DNA of 64,000 nucleotides from Pilaira anomala (GCA_025716855.1 JAIXMQ010000005.1:372001-436000); one strand, 5' to 3'; shown: positions 33,169 to 44,324, numbered from the stretch's first letter. Numbers and translations are program-made. Notes: generated by a model not told the origin, from the sequence alone.

Positions 33169-35115
33169 TTTTAACGTTCTCGAGTTTATCTAAACTTAAT
33201 ACGCCGAAGAATTGATTTAAGCCACGACTGTAGTTTTCAGTACTTGTATTGGACATTCTGGCTTTTGATGCAAAAAGGTGAATATTCTGATTATCGATCT
33301 TTACATATCTCCATTGCAGGCCAGGCATTGGGAATAAAGAAAACACTGTGGGTGAATAAGCCTTGTTAACTCTTACATTTGGCTTATTTTCAGTTTCACC
33401 AAATTGTAACATATTATTCTTTGTAGAGTTCAGCAAGTTCTGAGAAAATAAGCTAATTCTTTCTGCAGCATTGCTGATTTCTTCTATACTTGCGATCATA
33501 TCGTATGCGTTCTGTACCGTAGCCTTGGCCTGGTTTAGAATACCTTTTGAATCTGCTAAAAATGATTCTGATGTGCTATTTATTGAATTAACTCGCGTAG
33601 ATTTTTCTTGAGTCAAAGCGGCAAATTGTTCAGTGGCTGTTATTACTTGCACAGAGTATGTTTGTAGTCTACGATTATATGCATATATATCATTTATCAA
33701 CTCTTTTGTAATGGAGCTGGAAACATGATAACGATTAACCAAGTCTAAAATCTCTTGAATAGCATTAGAAAGTATAGTAGAGCAAGAGATGATAGTAGCA
33801 GTTGTGAAACTGGTGTTATTAGCTTGTACATTGAAAGTCATTGCTGATCCCGTAAGAAGACGAACATAGGTTCTTTTGGAATCTGAAGTAAAATGAGGTG
33901 CTGTATCTTGCACTACAACTATAACTGATTCAGCAGTTGACACCACAGATTCTGATACTTTGACAGATACTTGTGCAGCAGCAAGGACAGATTTGTTGTG
34001 TTGTAAAAAGATTAAAGAAGTACTAGATATTTTCTTGGAGGCTTCTGCAATTTCTTGTGCAGCAATTTGAGTACATCTTACTCGATATTCTTCGTATTCT
34101 TCAATTATTTTACGATACAGTGGTGTTACTAGGCCTGGTGATTCTGGAACTCTTGCTTTGGTTAAGGGCTTTTGTGGGATCAAGTCCTAAGGCAGGAGAG
34201 ATTTGACTTCATTTATAAAAATCTGATTTTGAGCGGCTGCTACCACTTCATTTCTGGTATTTTGATTTTCAATTTCATCAAACACGTTCAGATTAGGTTC
34301 TCCATTAAGCGTTATTAATGGGAACAAGTACTTCTCTACGACTTTTCTTATTAAGCCTTTTTTCATGGACGGAAATTGGACAAGTATTTTAAAAAATAAA
34401 TACTGGCTTAATTTATCTTGAAAAGTTTCGACATAATAGTTGTTATAGTTTGTTGCCAGTATAATACAAGCTGAGAAAAGGCACTGTGAGTATCCTTTTA
34501 ATTCTGAAAGTGGGCGCATGAACAATGGATAATCTTGAAAATATTGATCAAATGCATGAACAATATTGGGTACTGATGAATACTTAACTTGAAGTTCTTG
34601 ACTACTGAGATTTCCAAAAATCAACATGCAAACGATACACCAAAGTTTTGGCTGAAAATCTCGTTCGGTATTGTTGTCAAACAGTTGTTAATTATATAAT
34701 AATTTATGAAAATTTGTACTGTAAAAGTAACCTCTCTGCTGAATGCTGAAATTATTTTAACTGTTTGTAAATATATCAGAATATTGTGCTCGAATAAACC
34801 GTTTTAAGAGATATTTTGATAGAATAGTACTCATATTGGCCATCGAAAATACGATTGATCTTCCGATTAATTGTTTTTTGAATGATGATACGAGTTTGAG
34901 CTGATTTAGTGAACTTTCAGCAATTTCTTGGTCTCTAGACTGCCTACTTCTCTTTTTTGCTTCCAATTCTTGAGGCGTGTCTTTTTTCCTTTTTTTTCTA
35001 ATGGTTTATATAAGAGTAAGTAATGCTATATTTTAAGATGTTGTATTGACAACATTTACCCCTGCCTCCAGATCTTCGTCGCTGCTGCTCATTATCATCA
35101 GGAAGGTTTAACATT
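31866..35115 (-). pseudogene. Degenerate Fanzor-like gene (eukaryotic TnpB-like, OMEGA family)
   Basis: Fanzors are eukaryotic relatives of TnpB, RNA-guided DNA nucleases of transposons. Recognisable parts on the minus strand: a basic 5' region (35115 to about 34760, exon joins unresolved); 34627-34187 with a helical N-terminal domain; 34183-33168, Ser/Thr/Val-rich and ending with TVFSLFPMPGLQWRYVKID; exon 33072-32383 (intron contains a 67-nt T/A run) with TDSYTCSFTFARGKN, the RuvC-I motif CTVDPGCGHAFTGYYG (Asp codon 32875-32877) and VRRMSTK; exon about 32294-32114 with MPIVILGDGMFNKDAV, KRRERLGEL and the RuvC-II Glu in TNEFRTS (32129-32131); exon 32033-31866 with CNKC...CTNC zinc ribbon and LWNRD, the RuvC-III Asp (31935-31937). 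A TAG at 32806-32808 sits just after STK, where relatives have an acidic residue. Another TAG at 34187-34189 might be removed by an intron. The three catalytic acids are intact, so decay is recent. Confidence 0.75.
33099..33165. repeat. Poly-T tract, 67 nt, inside a Fanzor-like intron
   Basis: Uninterrupted T run (poly-A in the transcript) immediately upstream of the splice acceptor at 33080 on the minus strand. It is very similar in length to the runs at 14219 and 27855. Confidence 0.9.
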
Positions 35116-36701
35116 TTATCCCGTTTTTTCTTACGAAGAAGCTCTTGCACAGGGTATAATACAATTATCAGCGTTATTTGAAGAAAGAATACATATAGGT
35201 AGTATTGAGAAAGAAATAAAGAAAGAAAAAGAGATAAAAGAAGATTACTGAAAAAGAACTTAAATAAACCGAACAATTTATTAATGATATGGCACTTACC
35301 TGTTTCTCACAAAAGATTAATTTTCAGTTTCAGTTAAAATTGTATCATCGTCTTCGATATGTTATACAATCGGTGAAAGAATTAAAGGTTATTTTCAATT
35401 TTTCACTTTCCCCTTCCAACATCAGAACGTGTTGAAAGACGTTTATTTTTTTATTATTATAAGAAAACCCTTTCTTGAGAAGGCTACAATACCGAAATCA
35501 ACAAGGCTGAAAGTTGTTTAAGTTGAAATTGCGAATACTTTGAACAGCAAGTTTCTAGTTACTTTCTTGTTCTTTTTTTTTAGGACCTTACCCCTTCTGT
35601 CCTTTACGGAACTTCTAGGAAAAGAGTTTCCAGAATTAAAGAATTATTATAAATACTTGCCATAAATTGCACGTGACTTTTATTATTATTTCTTATACAT
35701 TTTACTTCTTCTGGCGACAACTATTCTACTTCACAATTCTTTCCAGGCATCTACAAGGCTTTAGCTCTCATGACCTTTGCTCTTCCCTGACAATTAGCTC
35801 TGTTACGTCTATCGCTCTTTAACAACAATAGCAATAACAATAAAACCATCATCCCTGACCAGTTATCGCTGGCCTCTCCAAGATGCATTCCGTGAAAGTT
35901 TAACTTGTTTATTTTCAATCTAATCCTTTGCGTACTTGTATTTGTATAGCCCTTGTATTCTGTATATCTATTTTTTAATTTTTTTTTATTTCTTTGAACG
36001 GAACTTTTTTCCAATAGATATCATTAATTTCTAATAAAAGTGTAGTTCAACTTAAAATTACTTCCATAAATGTTTGTGAATACCCCCTAATAAAACGAAA
36101 TATTATTATGTTTTTTATATTAATAAGATTCAACGGTTATGTGTACATGATGGAAAAAAAATATATTTGTTGACTTTGTGAATTCGTGTCAGACTAGTTG
36201 TGAAGTTTTCTTGTTTGTAATTCTGTACTCATACTCCAGGTAAAAAGAATAATTGGCAGCTGCTAAGTTCAAATTATGAGATAAATAATGATCATCTCAC
36301 ATCTCAAATATTGTGCCGTCTTTTTATTTCAACCTGAAATCTTTTTGGTACATATATCCACTATCAACACGTAATAGTGGTAATGCAAAAGGCCTGGGAG
36401 AAGAAGACGGAAGATGGTTTTCTACATGTGAATAAATTTAACCATATAAGTTTTTATATAAGTCATGTATACATTAGTAGATACGCATGAGTTTCAACTT
36501 TTACCGTATTTGTATTCACGTATACTTCATTATCGATAACAAAAAAAAAACGTAATTTAAGCGCAGATAGAACTAAATAGCGTACCTGAATGTAATTATT
36601 ATGCATAATCGGTATTTAATAGCTTGTATAGATTTCGATTATGCAAAAAAAAAAAAAAAAAAAAAAAAAAGTACGGAAAGATCCCGAAAAAGGTAATATT
36701 T
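35116..36701. other. Intergenic, 1.6 kb, with a decayed exon-like match at 35298-35330
   Basis: Near 35298-35330 the minus strand reads AATCTTTTGTGAGAAACAG before a GTAAGT donor. The same exon end occurs at 42608-42630 (CTCTTGCGAGAAACAG before GTAAAT), with CGA there and TGA here. The rest is AT-rich without a supported gene. A 30-nt poly-A at 36642-36670 precedes the F-box/LRR 3' UTR. An 87-codon ORF at 35751-36014 has no recognisable feature. Confidence 0.5.
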
Positions 36702-38196
36702 TTATTCTAATTGAAAAATGGAAGGAGGTAAAGTCCAGGTGGAAGTAGAAGGTAAAGAAATGGTGGTATGATTATTTGCTTCAGTTATAATTTCAGAATT
36801 ATGATTAATAGTAGTGGTAGTAGTAGTAGTAGTATTAGTATGAGTATGAGTATTGGATGGTAAAGAAAGTAATCTTCTTTTTTTCAAACGACTTGTAGTA
36901 GTTGGTAATCTACAAATGGTATAGTATTTTTCAATATCGATATAGAAATTAAGTTGATCGGTGTTCACAGCATCTAATATACGGTCAGCTTCATCTAAAT
37001 CGTAAGTTACGCCCAAACTGAGTTCTTGTAAACGAGGTAATCTTGTTAACAATTGATGAATCGAATGAGCTGATAACAAGTCAAGTCCACTGATATTAAG
37101 TGTTTCAAGTATAATTGGAATAATGTCATCATCCATGCCATCAAGAAGAGGAAAGAATGCATGATCGGTCAGAAGTCGACAACCAGAAACATCCACGTGC
37201 TTTAGATAGTGACAGTTACTAAGAAACAACTATTTTAAAAAAAAATTAATATTCGATGAATACATTTATAAAAAAAAATAAAAAAGAGTAAATCACCTGT
37301 ATAGCACCATTTGTAACACCAGCTTGATAAGCCAATAATAATGTATTTAATGATGTACATTTAGTTGCCAGAAAGGAGACACCATCACTTCTCACTCGAT
37401 TACATTCACTCATATCCAAATGAACGAGCGAAGTACGAGATTTTGATAAGGACAAAGAACGCAAATGATCCGAAGTTAAATTATCAATATCACGTAATCT
37501 TAAATGAGTCAAATGTACCTGATTGATACAAGAAAAGAAACGATTTAAGGCTGTATTTGAAAGTGTGGTGTCACTACAATGTTCTAACCCAAGATCCGTT
37601 AATTTTTTACAAGACTGAATTGCATCTAATATTTGATCATTGATATCAGTGAGACGAATACGTTTTAGAGTAGATGAATGACGATAGATAATTTGGGCCA
37701 TGACTTCTGGATCTATTTTACCACAGCCGTAGAGTGTTAAGGATTCCAATCGATGCCTTGGCATAGTTAATAAAGGTCGAATGGCGTCTGTAGAAAGACA
37801 ATAACATTGAGAGAGATTCAAGGACCTTAAATATGGACTAGCTGCAATCATTGGGTACACAATATGATCTTGAGTCGCTGCATTGGAAAATTCTAATTCT
37901 CTTAGGTTGGGGAATAAGAAAGCGTCAAAGAATAATCGTTCCAATTGATGTGCATCCTCTCGTGCTGACCAACAAAATTTCCATACTAATTTATTGTAAG
38001 CTTCTGTTGTATCTAGTGTGTTTTTGATTTTACGTAAGGTGCGGTAGGATTTTGGGTTGAGTGTGTTCCATAACCGAAAACAAGACTCATGATGAAGTAC
38101 TCTACAAGTTAATGCTAGATTTAATAAGTCCTTGGGATCAATGAATGTACACAAGATGCGTGTAATCTCTGTAATTAAAATGGGATTTTGTTTCAT
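36702..38196 (-). CDS. F-box and leucine-rich-repeat protein
   Basis: Exons 38196-37297 and 37229-36702, 475 aa. The N-terminus (ITEITRILCTFIDPKDLLNL, then ALTCRVLHHESCFRLWNTLN) is an F-box-type motif that would bind Skp1 in an SCF ubiquitin ligase. The remainder is an array of about ten cysteine-type leucine-rich repeats, for example SLTLYGCGKIDPEVMAQII, HLDMSECNRVRSDGVSFLA and HVDVSGCRLLTDHAFFPLL. The C-terminus is a low-complexity Thr/Asn/His tail (THTHTNTTTTTTTTINHN). It lies only 94 bp downstream of the SANT/U-box-like gene's stop on the same strand. The substrate is unknown. Confidence 0.9.
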
Positions 38197-38290
38197 TTTA
38201 TATTTAAGAAGAAAAAAAAAAGAAAAGGTAAAACAAGAAAAAAAAAAAAAAAAGAGAGAGAGAGAGAAGAAAGAAAGAAAGAAAAGGAAA

Positions 38291-40531
38291 TTATTGAATT
38301 ATTTTATCTCTGTATTCCTCAATATTATCATGAGTTAAAATCACTATAAATAAAAATTAGTTTATGTGTGCGTGTGTGCGTGTGTGCGTGTGTGTGTGTG
38401 CTTTTTAAATAAAATTACCTAAATCACGCTTTGTTAAAGGTTTCTTGGTTAAAGGACAAATATTCTTTTTGCCTTCCCAATTGGTAAGGCAACGTACCCA
38501 ACTATCATATCTTTTTTTTTTTTTTTTTTTTTTCAAAAAAAAAGGTGATTCTATTAATAAAACATTTAAAAATAAAATAAAAAACTTGGCTTACCCCATA
38601 ACATGACCATAAGTGGAAATAGCAGGCTTAACGACTTCATCTAATGTAATTGGATCCAAGAAACCAGGTAAAGGATTATCTAAAGCAACCTGTTCATCTT
38701 CTTGATCTTCATCGAGTTCATCAGTTTCATTCAAATCAATACGTGAACGAGTTCTACGTGTGGAACGAGACGCACGACTACTTTCTGTATAAGTACCAGA
38801 GGTATCATTATAATCCTCAAAGTCATTTTCTTCTTCGTCGTCATCATCACTATTCCAACCTCTTCTTCTCTTCTTCTTTGGTTTTGGTTTCTTTTCTGCT
38901 GTATTTGATACAGAAGTTGCTGCAGAAGCTCTGGGTTTACGTGTACTTGATGAAGTGGAAGAAGAAGCACGTCCTGTACCATGTTTACTATGTGTACGGA
39001 ATGTTTTTTCAGTGTTACCATCTGCAGTCTTTTTATCAAATAAATAATGAGCTTTTCCTTTTGCGTCCAAGACATAATTGGGATCTTGAATTTCATTTGT
39101 TTCTACCAAGAGTCGATAAAAGTTGGAACATTGGTAACCGACACGGCCTGGTACCTTCATTGCAAAGATACCCCATTGACCATTTGCACCTACTTCTGCC
39201 AATCTCTCAAAAAAGATTTCACGTTCATCGGCTGCCCATTGTCCTTTACGCTGAACTTCACCTGGTGCATTGAATCGGTAATAATAACTGTTTGGGTTTT
39301 GGTCGATCATTTGGTAGGCTCGGATACGGGCCTGAGACCATCCTTCAAACGCCTTTTCGGGGTCAACGTTATTTTCTTGGATTTGTTTAATGGCTTCATC
39401 TAAACCTAAACGACCTCCCATACGATATTGTCTATTTGAAAATATATATATGTATATATATATATATATATATCAGTGAATGCGTAAATTTTTTTTATAG
39501 ATGTTATGATTTCTTTACTTTTTAGCAGAATCGTTGGTGGTCTTTTTTAAGGTTTCAGAACGCTTTTTTAATAATTGTTGATATGCAAGTTGTTGTTCTT
39601 CCGTCATGGAACTAGAAGATGTATCTACTTCAGGTGTATGTTTCATTGCAATTTCTTTACGAATACCATAAAGATAACCACCTTCAGAAAGACGACCAAT
39701 GACTTCTTCCTACAGATAGATATATATATTATATGAATAAAAATTTTTTAAAAAAGCTATCAAAAAAAAAGAACTTTTTTGCTTTACTTCGTTATGATTA
39801 CAATCCGTTAACATAGCAGCAATTTCTTCTTCAGACAAATAATCATAGACTGTCTTGATCTTTTTGGATTTACGAATATGTTCTCTCTTTTCATATTCTT
39901 GGAATTGACGTTGTTGAAGTGCTACACGTTGTTGAATGATATCCATTTCTGATTCAGTGACTTCTTCACCAAAGACGTTATCTTTACGTATAGTTTCAAT
40001 TTTGTTACTACAAAAAAGAGTTTTGTAAGTATTTGATTATCATGGATCAATGGATTTACATACTTTTCTGCAAGATCAAGCTTATAAGAATCATGTTCTC
40101 CTTCAATATATTCTTCAAATACTTGCTTGACCTGTCTTAATTTTTCCTATTGATATATGTATATATATATATGTCAATAAAATTATGAATAGAAAGAGTA
40201 TATATACACACATATATCCTAAAAACTTACAAGAATAGGATATATTTTAATAATATTAGGAACAGGTGTCTCCTTCCAACTTGTTCTTTTTTTCATTGTC
40301 TTTGGAACATCTATTTTTTTTTTTTTTTTTGAAATGAGTTAATTGGACATTAGAAAAAAAAAAGTTTTCATTCCATCTTTGAATGAATCCATATGGTTCA
40401 AAAAGTTCAAGCTTTTTTCTTCTTGATTATTTGATAAGATAGGGAGTATTATCATGAGTCTATTTACCTTCTTTTAAATAAACAGAAGTAAGTTTCTCTA
40501 CTTCAGGACTTTCTTGTTTCTTTACTGCCAT
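38291..40531 (-). CDS. SANT/Myb-like protein with C-terminal U-box-like domain
   Basis: Exons 40531-40468, 40310-40231, 40146-40064, 40007-39788, 39709-39519, 39431-38595, 38510-38419 and 38343-38291, 539 aa. In order: a charged N-terminus; a helical segment with AMLTDCNHNEEEVIGRLSEG that resembles a CUE/UBA-like fold; QWAADEREIFFERLAEVGAN with GYQCSNFYRLL as a SANT/Myb-like repeat; a basic/acidic linker (KPKPKKKRRRGWNSDDDDEE, nuclear-localisation-like); and a C-terminus GFLDPITLDEVVKPAISTYG, YDSWVRCLTNWEG, ICPLTKKPLTKRDL, VILTHDNIEEYRDKI with the order and spacing of a U-box. Likely nuclear, possibly a chromatin-linked ubiquitin ligase; that role is inferred. I do not recognise a named orthologue. 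Confidence 0.82.
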
Positions 40532-41924
40532 AACTGTTACAAAAATAACAAGAATATTATAGGGACACACACGCCTTTTTTTTTGGAGACGCGACTGGGT
40601 TAGGGGAAAGAGGGGGCGCGTTAAGAGAACGCACCTCATTGTCGGAATAACCCGTCACAACAAAAACATATAAACGTCTCACTTATTTCGTCTCCTCAAC
40701 AGAGTTACATGTATGTACATAAATGAGGCACGTGATTAGAATTGATATATCTTTAGTTTCATTCCAATACAAACTGATACAATAAAAAAGAAGTTCAAAC
40801 ATAAACTATTAGCTATGTGTTTAAAGACAACAATAACAATAACAACAAAGTAAGTGTATGTATGAGCAATTTTTTTTTTACAAGGCAGCATTTTTTTTTC
40901 ATTGCCTCTCTCTCTCTCTTTCTCTATTTATAAGAAGAAGATTGATAACAAAAGAAGAAGAAAACAAGTAAAAAACAAATACATGTTTCAGAAGCAGCAG
41001 CCACTTCAAGAAATCCACCTCATCATTCTTCTTTCATAATAGTAATATGATAAGATCGAGATTCTTCTGACACACCTAAAGATTTTTGTTACAAAAAAAA
41101 AGGGAAGTTGGATATTTAAATGTCAGATGTTCCTGAATAAAACTTACGTGTAAGCGTCAATCAGTTTTTAATACTGAGACATGAGGGGGGGGGTTATCTT
41201 CTGAACATTGCTGATATTTCGCCGTTGTTAATAATATTACAGGAAACACGATGCATATTTCTTGAAGCGTTTACGTCTCTTTGCTAAATGGTATTACAAG
41301 CCTGATGTAAGCAGAGTAATACGCTAAACAAAGGAACACCATCAATCCTAACATTCTGCGATGAAATTAATTTTAGGAACGCCAATTAATCATTTTCTAA
41401 GTTTAAAGCAGTTCCGAAAAGAGAATGATTGCTAATGCGCCGAAAAACCAAGAAAAACAGCCTGTTTTTCTTCTGCTGAAATTTTTAAATTGGCTGCCTG
41501 TTGATAAAAAAAACTTTTGATCCATGCGTATGTTTTGTCAACTTGGATTTCGTCGGAGGTTCTGATGTTATCGTTATTTTATGCCTCGAAATAGTGTAAT
41601 ATTCGATGTATGTGTTGTAAAAAAAAAAAATCCAGGCTTAGCAGATACTGAGGCCAGAGTAATGGGTACGTTTGTAATTCTGCAATCAGCGATACAGTGG
41701 GCGCTCGATTTAATGCCGCTCGATTTAATGCACTATTGGCATTATTCTATATAATACCTAAATTTTCTAGTTGAAATGGCATTATAGTATTCTAACGCCA
41801 AAAAATTCTATTTAGTGTCAAATTCGATACAATTGTCTGCTCGAGGAAGACGCTAGTTGGTGTTTGTTATATTTTTTCCCCAATACCTTTTGTATACAAG
41901 CGTAGAAAAAAGCTTGGCTAAGTA
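40532..41924. other. Intergenic, 1.4 kb
   Basis: Includes the upstream region of the SANT/U-box-like gene (GC-richer stretch 40585-40650). At 41693-41735 it reads TA-CAGTGGGCGCTCGATTTAATGCCGCTCGATTTAATGC with a tandem CGCTCGATTTAATGC unit; TA-CAGTGG resembles a pogo/Tigger-type terminal repeat, but no matching opposite end was found in the window. No gene was seen. Confidence 0.5.
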
Positions 41925-42389
41925 TTATGGGCTACAAAGGTATCTTTGCTGATAAGCAACGTCGTACATAGCAAGAAGCAAACAATTGGGACTTGCTTGC
42001 AACTGTACACGATAATCATCAACAAGTTCATATATTCTTCTTAAAAAGATATCCTTTTTTTCAGTTGGAAAAATAATCGATGCTTTCAAACCAATTTTTC
42101 TTACAAATCTTCGATATCCCGTTCCAACGCTCTCTTCAATATATTCACTAGTATTTTGTATGTGACCAGGACATATGATAGACCGCCGTGAAGAGTGAAG
42201 TTTTTCAGCGTTATAACAACCTTTGCTTATGCAATCAGGGCATGGTATGATAGCAGCAGTATTCCAGGAATCATTTATTCGTTGAATTTTTCCATTTGCT
42301 CGTGCTAATCTATTTGCCTTTTGTTTTTGAGCCAATGTTAAAGTAGTGTTCTGTATACCAGCTCTAATTGTTGCTGTGAACGAGCGCAT
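41925..42389 (-). CDS. Hypothetical Cys/His-rich ORF, possibly the 5' part of a second Fanzor-type element
   Basis: 154 codons from ATG at 42389. A basic N-terminus (MRSFTATIRAGIQNTTLTLA) precedes a zinc-knuckle-like cluster, CPDC...H-S-S-R-R-S...CPGH (residues about 49-77), then RRFVRKIGLKASIIFP and a helical segment ending QQRYLCSP. Fungal Fanzor proteins often have such a Cys/His module followed by a V-x-K-x-x-L segment before their helical N-terminal domain, so this may be a detached N-terminal piece; that is inference from memory of the family. The shared repeat S and the 5' exon match (42608-42690) lie just upstream, supporting a link to the 31.9-35.1 kb element. Confidence 0.4.
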   Translation of the reverse strand: MRSFTATIRAGIQNTTLTLAQKQKANRLARANGKIQRINDSWNTAAIIPCPDCISKGCYNAEKLHSSRRSIICPGHIQNTSEYIEESVGTGYRRFVRKIGLKASIIFPTEKKDIFLRRIYELVDDYRVQLQASPNCLLLAMYDVAYQQRYLCSP

Positions 42390-44324
42390 TATATTCTCAT
42401 ATAATTATCATACGTTCTCAACTTCTATACAACAAGCTTATCTACTACCATAATTATTTAATTGGCTATAATACACAAATCACATTATGGAATTATCAGA
42501 TATTTACAGCATCCAGTTACAATACTTTGGCTTTTCCAGAGGAGCTATTAAATTATTTTAACAATGTGATATTTCTATACACCCAAGGAAAAGATCAATG
42601 TGGTATTTACCTGTTTCTCGCAAGAGATTACTTTTCATAAAATAAATAAATCTTGGTATGAAAGGTAGTTTAGCTCCAGCAGTCATTTTGTCCGCTCTCT
42701 TGTTTTTTTTAACTAAATAAAGATCATAAGAAGTCTCATCATATTTTAAGTCTTTCTCCCCCCCCCCCCTTTTTTTTTCATTAATTTACAAGATAATATC
42801 TCAATCAATATTTGTAATTTATCTTTTGAAATCAAACACAAACATCATAGCTGATTTTTCAGTGATAAAATAAAATTTTCTAAAAGAGGATCTCAAAACA
42901 AACGGAGAAATACGAACTGCCTTTTATAGAATACAGTAAAAACCAACAATTTTTTTAACTTCCAAAAGGTTTGTACAACAAAACAACATTGTATAAATAT
43001 GAATTAAAATAAAATGTTCAGTAATATACTTTCAAGCAATTTGATTTCAGCTTCTGCAACGAGCTCAAAGGCAGAAACAGACATCTGCGAAAATAAAGAG
43101 TTACACAAGAAGTACCATTAAGATTAACTCTATTGGAAAGTTATGAGTGTTCCTCGATCATAATAAAGCTGAGCCTGATATGTGTACATTAGGAAGGTTC
43201 CGTTTTTACTTGAAGATAATGAATAAATTCTTCTTTCTTTCATAGAGAAAGAAACCCTTTTTTATTTTCTGTACATATAATGATGCGAAAGAGATTTAAG
43301 ATCAATACTTCTCACTTTGATATCTATATAAAAATGTATCCTGTATATTTTTTAATTTTAAAAAAAAAAATTTGTCGCAAGTGAGATTTTAAAAGGAAAA
43401 TCTGGGGAAGAAGAAAATATTATATTCTCAAAGGGAGATATCGTATCTTTTTTCTTTCTTTTGGGTGATTATCTTTTTGGTGAGAGGGTAATATGAATTA
43501 AATAACAAAACAAAGGAAACAGGCCATAATAATTAGGCCATCTTTTTTTTTTTTTTGTTATTACTATATCAAGACACACACACACAAGAAAAGACACAAT
43601 GTGATACATTTTATTTTGACACACCAATAGCTCAATACACAGACAATTGTGCTATAATAAAGAACTGTATCATTGTTTAACGAGAGGAAGAGAATTTTCT
43701 CAATGACGGCAGAAAATTAAGGTTCAATGATTGGAAAATCAATGTATCATTGTTTAGCCGAGGGGTTTTTATTTCTTCAATGAAGCCTTTATCATATATA
43801 ACTAACAGAAACATTATACTTGAAACGATTATATATACATTACTGAGCTATTTTAATAAAATATAATGCATATTAAAAATAACTCTTCAACCTCTCTTTC
43901 CTTCCAAGCGTGCCGTGCACCCAGATGTAAATGACTTTTTTTTTTTTTTTGTAAGACATGAACCTTAAAAAAAAATGCTAATTTAAAATTTTATAGTGGA
44001 TGAAAGTCAAGATGTCTGTCGTAATACATGTTGTACCCCACATCCAAGTAGTCATAATCATAATCATAAATGATGAAATAAATGATGTATTTGAAAATAG
44101 CTTATGTTTTTATTGATAGAGTTTGAAAACCCATGATTTTTGTGCTCTATTTTTTTTGTGGGAAAAGTATGATTTTTTTTTGTGGGGTAAGAGAAAGAAA
44201 TGAAGTTTGTTGGAGTGTAGTTGTAGAAGAGTGAGGAATGCATGGGAATTTTTTTTTTTATAATAAAGTGTGTATACAAAAAAATATTAATAACTATTTA
44301 CAAAATGTGAAAGAGAGAATGATT
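42390..44324. other. Intergenic, 1.9 kb, containing repeat S copy 2 and a short exon-like ORF
   Basis: At 42687-42610 the minus strand has ATGACTGCTGGAGCTAAACT..., an open 26-codon stretch (MTAGAKLPFIPRFIYFMKSN, then LLRETG) ending at a GTAAAT donor, like a first exon for the ORF below it. The remainder (43000-44320) is AT-rich 3' flank of the DUF8032-like gene without any recognised feature. Confidence 0.45.
42651..42815 (+). repeat. Dispersed repeat S, copy 2 (matches 28586-28735)
   Basis: See copy 1. This copy contains a C12 run at 42758-42769 and overlaps the possible first exon described for 42610-42687. The equivalent ATG in copy 1 is lost (ATA) and its frame is closed by TAA. Confidence 0.65.

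Noticed and set aside
34130..34190. In-frame TAG at 34187 as proof of a dead Fanzor
   Set aside because: The TAG is preceded by CTCTCCTGCCT, a good acceptor, and a GTAGCA donor 57 nt upstream would remove it in phase, so this stop alone is not decisive.
35751..36014. 87-codon ORF with a Leu8 run
   Set aside because: The leucines come from a TTG/TTA-like microsatellite and no other feature supports translation.
38650..39403. Plus-strand ORFs of 207 and 118 codons opposite the SANT/U-box-like gene
   Set aside because: They overlap well-supported minus-strand exons with consistent splicing and domains.
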